DNA of 58,681 nucleotides from Candidatus Azambacteria bacterium (lineage in GTDB: Bacteria > Patescibacteriota > Minisyncoccia > GWC2-36-17 > M10-OD1-4): positions 1 through 58,681 of the forward strand of contig JALTWS010000019.1 of assembly GCA_027048495.1 (NCBI GenBank), given 5' to 3'. Shown here piece after piece: positions 9,122-17,387 of this stretch. Position numbers and translations under genes: made by a program. The notes beneath the pieces are model-generated. The model saw only the letters and a program-made list of their open reading frames with translations, was not told the origin of the DNA and did no database searches. The first letter of the stretch is position 1. Every line of letters starts with the position of its first letter.

Positions 9122-9545
9122 TGATGATTTCAAAGAGGCTTTCAAGTCAAAAGATGATCTTAAAAAAACTGTCCTTGCTTCTTTGAAATCAGAAATAAAA
9201 AACAAAGAGATAGACAACAAAGGTCAGGAGCTTTCTGATGAGCAGATAATTAGCTTGATTTCTTCTGAAATTAAAAAAAGAAGGGAGTCAGCAAAACAAT
9301 ACAAAGAGGGCGGAAGAGATGATCTTGCGCAAAACGAAGAAAAAGAAGCTGAAATATTGCAAAAATATTTGCCAGAACAGCTTTCTGACCAAGAGCTGGA
9401 TGATATGATAGATGATGCCATATCTCAAACTCAAGCAAAAGAAGCGTCTGACATGGGAAAGGTGATGTCTTTTCTGAAGGATAAAATAAAAGGCAGGGCA
9501 GACGGAGCAAAAGTAGCTTCTCTGGTAAAAAATAAATTGTCTTAG
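9099..9545 (+). CDS. GatB/YqeY domain protein
   Basis: KTVLASLKSEIKNKEID...LSDEQIISLISSEIKKRRESAKQYKEGGRDDLAQNEEKEAEILQKYLPEQLS. Confidence 0.93.
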   Translation: MSIKKEINDDFKEAFKSKDDLKKTVLASLKSEIKNKEIDNKGQELSDEQIISLISSEIKKRRESAKQYKEGGRDDLAQNEEKEAEILQKYLPEQLSDQELDDMIDDAISQTQAKEASDMGKVMSFLKDKIKGRADGAKVASLVKNKLS

Positions 9546-9550
9546 TGAGA

Positions 9551-9592
9551 CTTAACGCCAGTTTTGCAAAACTGGCGTTAAGTTGTTATAAT
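9551..9592 (+). promoter_or_regulatory. 32-bp perfect palindrome overlapping a promoter (TTGCAA-17-TATAAT) for ybeY-ftsA-ftsZ
   Basis: CTTAACGCCAGTTTTGCAAAACTGGCGTTAAG at 9551..9582; -35 at 9564..9569, -10 TATAAT at 9587..9592. Confidence 0.6.
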
Positions 9593-9610
9593 TCAAACAA
9601 AAGAAAGATC

Positions 9611-10066
9611 ATGCTTGATCTGGACATTGGTGTTTCAAACAAAACAAAAAAAAAGATAGATTTAAATTGCTTAAAAAAAGCTGCACTTTTAACAACAAAA
9701 GAGCTTTATTGCGGTAAAAAGCAAGTAGAAATAAGTTTGGTTTTTGTCGGAGAAAAAAAAATTAGAGAGTTAAATAAAAAATACAGAAAAAAGAATAAGA
9801 TAACAGATGTTTTGTCATTTAGCTTCTTTGAGAGCGGAGACAACTTTTTATCTGATAAGTTAAATTTGGGAGAGATATTTGTGTGTGTTTCTTATGCTGA
9901 GAAAAATGCCAGAAAAAAGGGTGTTAGTTTAAAAAAGGAATTGGCTTTGCTTGTTGTTCATGGAGTTGTACATCTTTTTGGTATAGACCATGAAAGATCA
10001 GAGAAAGAATATAAAAAGACGGAAAAGATACAAAACAAGATTTTAAGTTTATTATTTAAAAAATAA
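9611..10066 (+). CDS. ybeY: Endoribonuclease YbeY
   Basis: RELNKKYRKKNKITDVLSF...GEIFVC...HGVVHLFGIDHE; start moved to ATG 9611, downstream of the promoter. Confidence 0.92.
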   Translation: MLDLDIGVSNKTKKKIDLNCLKKAALLTTKELYCGKKQVEISLVFVGEKKIRELNKKYRKKNKITDVLSFSFFESGDNFLSDKLNLGEIFVCVSYAEKNARKKGVSLKKELALLVVHGVVHLFGIDHERSEKEYKKTEKIQNKILSLLFKK

Positions 10067-10071
10067 AAACA

Positions 10072-11298
10072 GTGGCAAAAGAACATATAATATGTGGCTT
10101 GGACATAGGGACTGCCAAAACAAGGGCAGTAGTTTTGCAATATAAAAAAGGGGCAGAAAAGCTTTCTGTTGTTGGCGTTGGAGAGGTTTTATCATCTGGA
10201 GTAAGAAGGGGGGTTGTTTCTGATATGAATGAAGTTTCAAATGCTATTTCTGAGGCTGTTGGTTTGGCAGAAAAAACCTCCGGTAGAGAAATAAATTCAG
10301 TTTTTGTAAATCTCTCTGGATCTCATATAGGATCCAGAGTTTCAAAAGGAGTGGTTGCTGTTTCAAGGGCAGATCAGGAGATATCTCAAGAAGATGTAAA
10401 CAGGGTTCTTCAGACAACAGAAGCTGTATCAATTCCTCCAAACAGAAAAATAGTTCATGTTATTCCAAAAGAATTTATGATAGACGGCGAAGGGGGAGTG
10501 GTTGATCCTTTGGGAATGAAGGGCATAAGACTAGAAGTAAATGCTTTGGTTGTTGATTGTTCTGTGCCTGTTATAAACAATGTAACAAAAGCTGTGTCTG
10601 ATGCAGGACTTGATTTGGAAGAACTTGTTGTTTCTCCGCTTGCTTCTTCTAAATCTGTGCTTTCAAAAAGACAAAAAGAGCTTGGCGTTATGGTGCTTGA
10701 TATGGGCGCTGGAACAACAAGCATGTCTATTTACGAAGATGGAAGTATTTCTCATGTTGCTGTTTTGCCAATAGGCGCATCTCATATAACAAATGATATA
10801 GCAATAGGATTAAGGACAGAAGTTGATGTTGCAGAAAAGATAAAACTGGAGCATGGAACAGCAGATGTAAAAAGTGTAAACAAAAAAGAAATGCTTAGCT
10901 TAGCTGAGTTTGGGCTTGAAGATGGCGGCTCTGTTTCCAAAAGACATGTTGCAGAGATAATAAGAGCAAGACTTGATGAAACATTTGAGCTTATTTATAA
11001 AGAATTAAAAAAGGTTTCAAAGCAGGGGCTTTTGCCGGGAGGGGTTGTGCTTGTTGGCGGAGGAGCAAAAATGCCTTATATAGTTGAGTTAGCAAAAGAA
11101 AAGCTAAAGCTTCCTGTTCAGATAGGATTTCCAAATTCTGATATAGATGGAATTTTAGATAATATAGCAGATCCTGAATACGCTTCTGTTTTGGGACTTG
11201 GGCTTTTTGGCTTTGACGAAGTTGAAAGAGATTATTTTTCTTCTTCTGACGGCGCTTTTGGAAAAATAAAAAAATTTTTCAAGACATTCATGCCTTAA
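10072..11298 (+). CDS. ftsA: Cell division protein FtsA
   Basis: ICGLDIGTAKTRAVV, SHIGSRVSKGVVAVSR, VLDMGAGTTSMSIY; GTG start; C-terminal amphipathic GKIKKFFKTFMP. Confidence 0.95.
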   Translation: MAKEHIICGLDIGTAKTRAVVLQYKKGAEKLSVVGVGEVLSSGVRRGVVSDMNEVSNAISEAVGLAEKTSGREINSVFVNLSGSHIGSRVSKGVVAVSRADQEISQEDVNRVLQTTEAVSIPPNRKIVHVIPKEFMIDGEGGVVDPLGMKGIRLEVNALVVDCSVPVINNVTKAVSDAGLDLEELVVSPLASSKSVLSKRQKELGVMVLDMGAGTTSMSIYEDGSISHVAVLPIGASHITNDIAIGLRTEVDVAEKIKLEHGTADVKSVNKKEMLSLAEFGLEDGGSVSKRHVAEIIRARLDETFELIYKELKKVSKQGLLPGGVVLVGGGAKMPYIVELAKEKLKLPVQIGFPNSDIDGILDNIADPEYASVLGLGLFGFDEVERDYFSSSDGAFGKIKKFFKTFMP

Positions 11299-11356
11299 TT
11301 TGCAAAATATTTTTGTTTGTATTAAAGTATGTAGGTAATTAATATAATTTAAAAAT

Positions 11357-12589
11357 ATGAGTCAAGTAAAACCAGATATAGAAACATTTGCAAGAATAAA
11401 AGTTGTTGGAATAGGCGGTGGAGGAGGAAACGCTGTCAGCCGTATGGTAGAATCAAAAATAAAAGGAGTTGATTTCATAACGATAAACACAGATGCGCAA
11501 GATCTTCATCATTCTGCCGCAAAGACAAAAATTCATATTGGAAAAAGCACTACAAGAGGGCTGGGAGCTGGTATGAATCCAGATGTTGGAAGGCAGGCTG
11601 CAGAAGAGTCAAGAGAAGAGATACAAGAGGCTTTAAAAGGAGCTGATCTTGTTTTTGTAACTTGTGGTATGGGTGGAGGAACAGGAACAGGAGGGTCTCC
11701 TGTTGTTGCAGAAATTGCAAAAAATATAGGAGCTTTAACTATTGGCGTTGTTACAAAGCCTTTTTCTTTTGAAGGCATACAAAGGGCTCGCCTTGCAGAA
11801 GAAGGGCTTGAAAATTTAAAAGAAAAAGTTGACGCTTTAGTTACAATACCAAACGACAGGATTTTTAACATCATAGAGAAAAAAACTTCGGTTATGGGAT
11901 CTTTTGCTTTGGTTGATGCTATATTGCAACAAGCCGTTCAAGGCATCTCAGACCTTATAACTTTACCCGGAATTATAAATGTAGATTTTGCAGACATTAA
12001 AGCGATAATGCAAAATACTGGATCTGCCTTGATGGGAATAGGGGTAGCTTCTGGAGAAGATAGAGCTGTTGAAGCGGCAAAAGCGGCTATTAACTCTCCT
12101 TTGCTTGAAGTGTCTATTGAGGGTGCAAGAGGAGTGCTGTTTTCTGTGGCGGGAGGCCAAGATATGAGTATGATGGAGATAAACGATGCCGCAAAGGTTA
12201 TTTCAGAATATGTTGATCCTGATGCAAGAATAATATTTGGAGCGCTAAATGATCCAAGAATTAAAAAAGGAGAAATTAAAATAACGGTTATAGCAACAGG
12301 ATTTGGAGATGAAGCCATAAAAAAAGATGAAGAAAAAATAACCGTTCCTGATTTTGACAGTTTCAAAAAAGAAAAAGAAGATGCAAAAAATTTAGATTTA
12401 AGCAACAATGATGCTGAATTTAAAGAAGGAATAGTAAGGGTAAAATCAAAACAAAACGAAGATAATTCTGAGAAAAGTTCTATTCAAAACGAGGAAAAAA
12501 CAAGCCTTAAAAAAAGATTGTTTTCTTCTGTTGATGATGATGACTCTTCTGAGTGGGATATACCTGCATTTATAAGAAGAAAAAAATAA
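11357..12589 (+). CDS. ftsZ: Cell division protein FtsZ
   Basis: GGGGNAVSRMV, TNTDAQDL-like, GMGGGTGTGGSPVVAEIAK, C-terminal DIPAFIRRKK. Confidence 0.98.
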   Translation: MSQVKPDIETFARIKVVGIGGGGGNAVSRMVESKIKGVDFITINTDAQDLHHSAAKTKIHIGKSTTRGLGAGMNPDVGRQAAEESREEIQEALKGADLVFVTCGMGGGTGTGGSPVVAEIAKNIGALTIGVVTKPFSFEGIQRARLAEEGLENLKEKVDALVTIPNDRIFNIIEKKTSVMGSFALVDAILQQAVQGISDLITLPGIINVDFADIKAIMQNTGSALMGIGVASGEDRAVEAAKAAINSPLLEVSIEGARGVLFSVAGGQDMSMMEINDAAKVISEYVDPDARIIFGALNDPRIKKGEIKITVIATGFGDEAIKKDEEKITVPDFDSFKKEKEDAKNLDLSNNDAEFKEGIVRVKSKQNEDNSEKSSIQNEEKTSLKKRLFSSVDDDDSSEWDIPAFIRRKK

Positions 12590-12728
12590 AATTTTCAGAA
12601 CTTCTATTTTTGGCGCGTTTTTTCGTTCTAATTTAAAATTCTTATCAGTTGTGTATTGAGTACAACTGGCTTCAAATTAAATTTTAACTTACACTTCAAA
12701 TCGCATTTAATATATGTAATAACAAAAC

Positions 12729-12765
12729 AAAAACCTGTCAAAATAGGCGGGTTTTTTATTTGTAA
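12729..12765 (+). terminator. Probable terminator downstream of ftsZ
   Basis: AAAACCTGTC-aaaata-GGCGGGTTTT + TTTA; imperfect stem with G-U pairs. Confidence 0.5.
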
Positions 12766-12797
12766 TAAAGTTCACGAACATGTATAATTTCAATATT

Positions 12798-13316
12798 ATG
12801 AAAAATATAAAATGGGTTTCTGTTGGGGGTGGCAGAAAGATAAATCAAAAAATAAAAGATGATATAAAAAAGGCAGTTTCTGAAAAAATGAAACAGGGTT
12901 TTGGGTTGGTTTCTGGTGGTGCTCCGGGAGTTGATTTTTATGCAACAAAAGTGGCTTTGGAGTTTGATAAAAATGCAGAAAGAATAAAAATTTTTTTGCC
13001 AACGAGTTTAGATATTTATTTTAAATATTTTAAACCGAGAATTGAAAGCGGAAAAATTTCAGAAAGTGAATTTTTAGAATTAAAAAATCAATTAGAGTAT
13101 ATAAAAAGCAAAAATCCTAATGCTTTGGTGGAAAATGATGAAAAAGAGGTAAATAAAGATTCTTTTCACAAAAGAAATGCTCAAATTGTTGATTTTGCAG
13201 ATGAGCTTTTGTCTTTTTGGGTAAATAAAGATTCAGGCACATGGTTTGCAATTGAATATGCAAAACAAAAAGGTGTTCCAGTAAAAATTTATGAATATAA
13301 AATTGATTTTAATTAA
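12798..13316 (+). CDS. SLOG/Rossmann-like nucleotide-binding protein
   Basis: KWVSVGGGRKIN...GFGLVSGGAPGVDFYATKVALEF; ADELLSFWVNKDSGTWFAIEYAKQKGVPVKIY resembles DprA/LOG-type folds. Confidence 0.6.
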   Translation: MKNIKWVSVGGGRKINQKIKDDIKKAVSEKMKQGFGLVSGGAPGVDFYATKVALEFDKNAERIKIFLPTSLDIYFKYFKPRIESGKISESEFLELKNQLEYIKSKNPNALVENDEKEVNKDSFHKRNAQIVDFADELLSFWVNKDSGTWFAIEYAKQKGVPVKIYEYKIDFN

Positions 13317-13336
13317 GTTATTTAAATATAAAGTAT

Positions 13337-13783
13337 ATGAAGCACAGCAAAAAAATTAAATTAGTTTTAGATCTTTTAAAAGATGAAGTTAAAGGAGATA
13401 CTAAGTCTGCTTTGAAAAAAATTACAAAAGACTATACTATGACTTGGGTATATAAATCAAAAGATGGATTATTTCCAACGGAAAAAGTTAAATCAGAAAA
13501 TGATATAAAAGATATTTATAATATAAAAAGAAGAAAGTATGAAATAAAAAATATCGCAGAAGGAAAAGATGTTGTGATGATTGAAATGATAGAAAGCTAT
13601 CCCGATCCAAAAACAAAAAAGGTATTTAAAACTCCATTAGTGATCGTGCTTGAATTTAAAAACGGGAAAGTTAGAACAGGTAGACATTATTGTGATCCGA
13701 GAATTTCTTTTATGAATTTGAGCAAAAGGGAAATAAGCAAAATATATAAAAATAATAATGAAAAAAGAATTATTATAAAATAA
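13337..13783 (+). CDS. Hypothetical protein, possibly NTF2/SnoaL-like
   Basis: ORF; short alpha/beta protein (DPKTKKVFKTPLVIVLEFKNGKVRTGRHYCDPRISF). Confidence 0.5.
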   Translation: MKHSKKIKLVLDLLKDEVKGDTKSALKKITKDYTMTWVYKSKDGLFPTEKVKSENDIKDIYNIKRRKYEIKNIAEGKDVVMIEMIESYPDPKTKKVFKTPLVIVLEFKNGKVRTGRHYCDPRISFMNLSKREISKIYKNNNEKRIIIK

Positions 13784-13822
13784 TTAACTCTATAATTAAT
13801 TATAGAGTTAATTATAGAGTTA
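13780..13822. promoter_or_regulatory. 36-bp perfect palindrome plus a third half-site upstream of the AbrB-like gene
   Basis: ATAATTAACTCTATAATTAATTATAGAGTTAATTAT (13780..13815), followed by overlapping AATTATAGAGTTA. Confidence 0.75.
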
Positions 13823-13837
13823 TGATATAATTATTTT

Positions 13838-14017
13838 ATGGCAAGAAGAAAATTAGAAGAAAGAAACATAAGAAAGCTAACCCGCACAGGTAGGGGAAGG
13901 AGCATATTGGTGACTTTACCGATAGAGCTTGTGCGTGAGCTTGGCTGGAGAGAAAAGCAGAAAGTAACAGTCAGAAAAATCGGGAAAAAGCTTATAATAG
14001 AAGATTGGAAAAAATAA
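13838..14017 (+). CDS. AbrB/SpoVT-like DNA-binding protein (59 aa, below ORF-track cut-off)
   Basis: MARRKLEERNIRKLTRTGRGRSILVTLPIELVRELGWREKQKVTVRKIGKKLIIEDWKK*. Confidence 0.75.
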   Translation: MARRKLEERNIRKLTRTGRGRSILVTLPIELVRELGWREKQKVTVRKIGKKLIIEDWKK

Positions 14018-14030
14018 TTTGTGGTTTTAA

Positions 14031-15386
14031 ATGCTCTCAAAATCTAAAACATTTTTATGTCTGATGCTTTCTTTTTTGGGAGGCGTTTTTTATTTTACCT
14101 TTTTTGGTTTTGAGCTGTTTGGTATTTTGTTCTCTTTTTCTTTGTTTTTGGTTTTTTTGTTCTCTTTTTTTGAAAAAAGAGATTTTTTTATTTTGGGGAT
14201 TTTCTTTTTGGTGTTTTTGTTTGGCGGATTTTGGTATCAAAATTCAATTCCAAAAAATTTGGATCTTAAAAAATATGTTGGCAAAAATCTGCAAATAGAA
14301 GCAAATATAATATCTGAGCCGGAGTTTAAAGGAAATAAGCAAAAGTTCGTTGTAAGAACAAAGCAAAAAGAGAAAATTCTAATAAATACAACAAGATATC
14401 CAGAATATCAATATGGAGATGTTGTATTTATAAAAGGCAAGTTAAAAGAACCGGAAAATTTTTCTGGATTTAACTACAAAGCCTATCTTGCAAAAGATGA
14501 TATATATTTTTTGATGCAAAGGCCTAAAATTGAGATTAAAAAAACAGGAGAGGGAAATAAACTTGTTTTGGCTTTGTTTGCTTTAAAAAAGAATTTTTCC
14601 CAAAACATAAAAGAACTTTTGCCTTCTCCAGAAGCGGACTTTATTGTCGGGATACTTTTTGGTTCAAAATCAGAAATTCCTCCCAAGCTTTATGATGATT
14701 TTATAAAGACCGGAACTGCGCATATTATAGCTTTGTCAGGTTTTAACATTACCATTATTGTTATGTTTTTGGCGTGGATTTTTAGTCATTTTTTAAAAAG
14801 CCAAAAAGTAGTTGTAATATCAGCAATAGTTGTAATTACTCTTTTTGTTATTATGACTGGCGCTTCCTCTTCTGTTGTGCGAGCGGCTTTGATGGGATCT
14901 GTTTTGCTTTTAGCAAGGTATTACGGAAGGGCAAAACATTCTTTGAATGCTCTTGTTTTTGCCGCTTTGCTTATGGTTCTATTCAATCCGAAAATTTTAG
15001 TTTTTGATGTTTCTTTTCAGCTTTCTTTTTTAGCAACTTTGGGACTTTTGTATATTTATCCTTATTTTAAAAATAAATTCACTAAAATTCCGGATTTTTT
15101 CTCATTAAGAGATACAGTATCGGCTACATTATCTGCTCAAATCGCTGTGTTGCCTATTTTGCTTTACAATTTTAAGCAGGTATCTTTGATTGCCCCCGTT
15201 GTAAATGTCTTAATATTGCCTTTAATACCACCAGCTATGCTTTTGGGTTTTTTGGCGGGGCTTATTGGATTTTTTTCCATAGCACTTGCAAAGTTGTTTG
15301 TATTTCCGCTTTGGATGATTTTGTTTTATCAAATAAAAACTATAGAGTTTTTTGGCGGCTTGTCTTTTTCATCAATAGCCTTCTAA
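14031..15386 (+). CDS. comEC: ComEC/Rec2-like N-terminal part (DUF4131 plus competence TM domain)
   Basis: FIVGILFGSKSEIPPKLYDDFIKTGTAHIIALSGFNITIIV...GASSSVVRAALMG; ends before the metallo-beta-lactamase domain. Confidence 0.85.
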   Translation: MLSKSKTFLCLMLSFLGGVFYFTFFGFELFGILFSFSLFLVFLFSFFEKRDFFILGIFFLVFLFGGFWYQNSIPKNLDLKKYVGKNLQIEANIISEPEFKGNKQKFVVRTKQKEKILINTTRYPEYQYGDVVFIKGKLKEPENFSGFNYKAYLAKDDIYFLMQRPKIEIKKTGEGNKLVLALFALKKNFSQNIKELLPSPEADFIVGILFGSKSEIPPKLYDDFIKTGTAHIIALSGFNITIIVMFLAWIFSHFLKSQKVVVISAIVVITLFVIMTGASSSVVRAALMGSVLLLARYYGRAKHSLNALVFAALLMVLFNPKILVFDVSFQLSFLATLGLLYIYPYFKNKFTKIPDFFSLRDTVSATLSAQIAVLPILLYNFKQVSLIAPVVNVLILPLIPPAMLLGFLAGLIGFFSIALAKLFVFPLWMILFYQIKTIEFFGGLSFSSIAF

Positions 15387-15425
15387 TCTCTTAATTATCC
15401 AACCGCTAAAATTCTAATGTAGTAA

Positions 15426-15474
15426 TGTAGAGGTTCAACCTCTATAAAAAAGTTGTAGAGGTTGAACCTCTACA
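15426..15474. repeat. REP-like palindrome pair (BIME-like), left flank of RAYT
   Basis: TGTAGAGGTTcAACCTCTA-taaaaaagt-TGTAGAGGTTgAACCTCTACA; two palindromic units in inverted orientation (central C vs G). Confidence 0.85.
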
Positions 15475-15497
15475 GATATTATTGGTATAATTTTGTT

Positions 15498-16190
15498 ATG
15501 GGAAATAGAAAAATAAAATTTGTAAATGGAGAATTTTACCACGTTTATAATCGGGGAGTTGATAAGCGTGATATTTTTTTAGATAAGTATGACATAGATA
15601 GATTTTTACAAAGTATGATTGAATTTAATAGAGTAAGCCCAACAGGAGGTATGTACATAATTAGCAGACTTAAACAAAATAGAGGTTCAACCTCTACGAT
15701 TTTAAAAAGTAAACTTGTAGAAGATGAAGCTAAGTTAGTGAATGTTATAGCATATTGTCTTAATCCTAATCATTATCATTTTATTTTAGAACAAGTTACT
15801 GATGGCGGTATAAGTGAATTTATGAAAAGATTAAATGGCGGATATACATATTATTTTAACGAAAAAAATGAACGCTCAGGTTCTTTGTTTCAGGGGAGAT
15901 TTAAAGCTGTTCATATAAATTCCAATGAATATTTATTGTATTTGAGTTCTTATGTTAATTTAAATTATAAAGTCCACCAACTTAGCGGTCCGACCGCTAA
16001 GTTGGTGGTTTCAAGTTGGAATGAGTATGTTAAAGATACGGATTTTGAAGTTTGTGACAAAAATATAATATTGAGTCAATTTAGCAACAAAAAGGATTAT
16101 GCAAAATTTGCTGAAAAATCTTTGAAGTCTATTTTAGAAAGGGGGGAGAAAGATTCTAATTTAAATAAAATTTTATTTGATAAGAATTAA
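15498..16190 (+). CDS. REP-associated tyrosine transposase (Y1_Tnp / RAYT family)
   Basis: EFYHVYNRGVDKRDIFLDKYDIDRFLQ..., AYCLNPNHYHFILEQVTDGGISEFMKRLNGGYTYYFNEKNERSGSLFQGRFKAVHI. Confidence 0.93.
   Translation: MGNRKIKFVNGEFYHVYNRGVDKRDIFLDKYDIDRFLQSMIEFNRVSPTGGMYIISRLKQNRGSTSTILKSKLVEDEAKLVNVIAYCLNPNHYHFILEQVTDGGISEFMKRLNGGYTYYFNEKNERSGSLFQGRFKAVHINSNEYLLYLSSYVNLNYKVHQLSGPTAKLVVSSWNEYVKDTDFEVCDKNIILSQFSNKKDYAKFAEKSLKSILERGEKDSNLNKILFDKN
15680..15696. repeat. REP-like unit inside the RAYT coding sequence, in frame
   Basis: TAGAGGTTCAACCTCTA encoding part of QNRGSTST. Confidence 0.85.
15974..16008. repeat. Second, unrelated 35-bp palindrome inside the RAYT coding sequence, in frame
   Basis: CCACCAACTTAGCGGT-ccg-ACCGCTAAGTTGGTGG, encoding HQLSGPTAKLVV. 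Confidence 0.85.
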
Positions 16191-16192
16191 AT

Positions 16193-16238
16193 CTGTAGAG
16201 GTTCAACCTCTAAATTTGTAGAGGTTGAACCTCTACAG
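16193..16238. repeat. REP-like palindrome pair, right flank of RAYT
   Basis: CTGTAGAGGTTcAACCTCTA-aat-TTGTAGAGGTTgAACCTCTACAG. Confidence 0.85.
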
Positions 16239-16255
16239 GATGTTTTTGTTGTTAG

Positions 16256-17122
16256 GTGGAATTAAATAATAAATCAGGAATTTATTTTTGGGTTTTTATT
16301 TTTTGTTTTACGATCATTGTATGGTCTTCTGTTTTTTTGTATGGTTTTGACGGAAAGTTAAAGGTCTATTTTTTAAATGTTGGGCAGGGAGATGCGATTT
16401 TTATTGAGACTCCAGATAAGTTTCAGGTTTTGGTAGACGGAGGTCCGGACAATTCCATTTTGTCTGAACTTTCTTCTGTCATGCCTTTTTATGATAAAAG
16501 CATAGATCTTTTGGTCTTAACTCATCCGCAAAAGGATCATATATTTGGACTTATTGATGTTTTAAAAAGATATGAAGTAAAAAATGTTTTGTTTTCAAGT
16601 ATCCAATATAAAAGCAATATTTATGATGAGTTTAAAAAAATAATCAAGGAAAAAAATATAAACTTTATAGAAGCAAAGGCGGGCAAAAGTTTAGTTTTGG
16701 GAGATTTAGTTAAAATGGATTTAATATATCCTTTTTTTGACGCTTCTTCAAAAAAGGTCAAAAATCCAAATGATATTTCCTTAGCTTTTGTATTGACTTT
16801 TTTGGAAAAGAAATTTCTTTTTGCCGGAGATGCAGAGCTAAAAGAGGAGATTGATTTGGTAAATTCTGGCATTGATATTGATGTAGATGTTTTAAAACTT
16901 AATCATCATGGATCAAATACATCAAATTCTGAGTTATTTTTGGAAAAGACATCTCCAGATATTGCTGTGATATCTGTTGGAAAAGATAATCCATACAAAC
17001 ACCCTTCAAAGGAAGTTTTAGAAAGGATAAAGGATATAAAAATTTTAAGGACAGACATTAACGGAAAAATAATTATAAAAACGGATGGATTTAAGTTAAA
17101 GTATCAAACAGAGTTTAACTAG
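16256..17122 (+). CDS. ComEC-type metallo-beta-lactamase domain protein (C-terminal part of ComEC)
   Basis: LKVYFLNVGQGDAIFIETPDKFQVLVDGGPDN, LTHPQKDHIFGLIDVL, LKLNHHGSNTSNSE; GTG start; N-terminal TM helix. Confidence 0.88.
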   Translation: MELNNKSGIYFWVFIFCFTIIVWSSVFLYGFDGKLKVYFLNVGQGDAIFIETPDKFQVLVDGGPDNSILSELSSVMPFYDKSIDLLVLTHPQKDHIFGLIDVLKRYEVKNVLFSSIQYKSNIYDEFKKIIKEKNINFIEAKAGKSLVLGDLVKMDLIYPFFDASSKKVKNPNDISLAFVLTFLEKKFLFAGDAELKEEIDLVNSGIDIDVDVLKLNHHGSNTSNSELFLEKTSPDIAVISVGKDNPYKHPSKEVLERIKDIKILRTDINGKIIIKTDGFKLKYQTEFN

Positions 17123-17189
17123 TTTTAATTGACATTTTTTTGTGTTTGGGTTAGCTTGTTTATGTTTTTAATAAAAAAGGAGGTTTGTA

Positions 17190-17381
17190 ATGAAGGTTTC
17201 TCAGATTAGGTTGGTTGTTGATTTTTTGGAAGATGAGAAAAAAGTTTTTGAGCTCTTTATTGTTCCTGAAAATGATGCAGACCAAAACAAAATAAAAGAA
17301 CTTGCAAAACAAAAAGTTGGCAGGATGCTTACTGATGAAATAGGCAAGGTGATGTATCTTATGATAAAAATAGAAGTTTGA
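17190..17381 (+). CDS. Small conserved-looking protein, unknown
   Basis: aaaaaggagg RBS, TTGACA promoter-like element upstream, own terminator. Confidence 0.6.
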   Translation: MKVSQIRLVVDFLEDEKKVFELFIVPENDADQNKIKELAKQKVGRMLTDEIGKVMYLMIKIEV

Positions 17382-17387
17382 GCCTTT

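Noticed and set aside
11938-12408. 156-aa minus-strand ORF antisense to ftsZ (also 11533..11874)
   Set aside because: Shadow of a conserved coding region, low-complexity Ser/Ala-rich translation
15426-16238. GGTTCAACC in the repeats as a tRNA T-arm
   Set aside because: No acceptor, D or anticodon arms around it; it is a short palindrome repeated in inverted pairs
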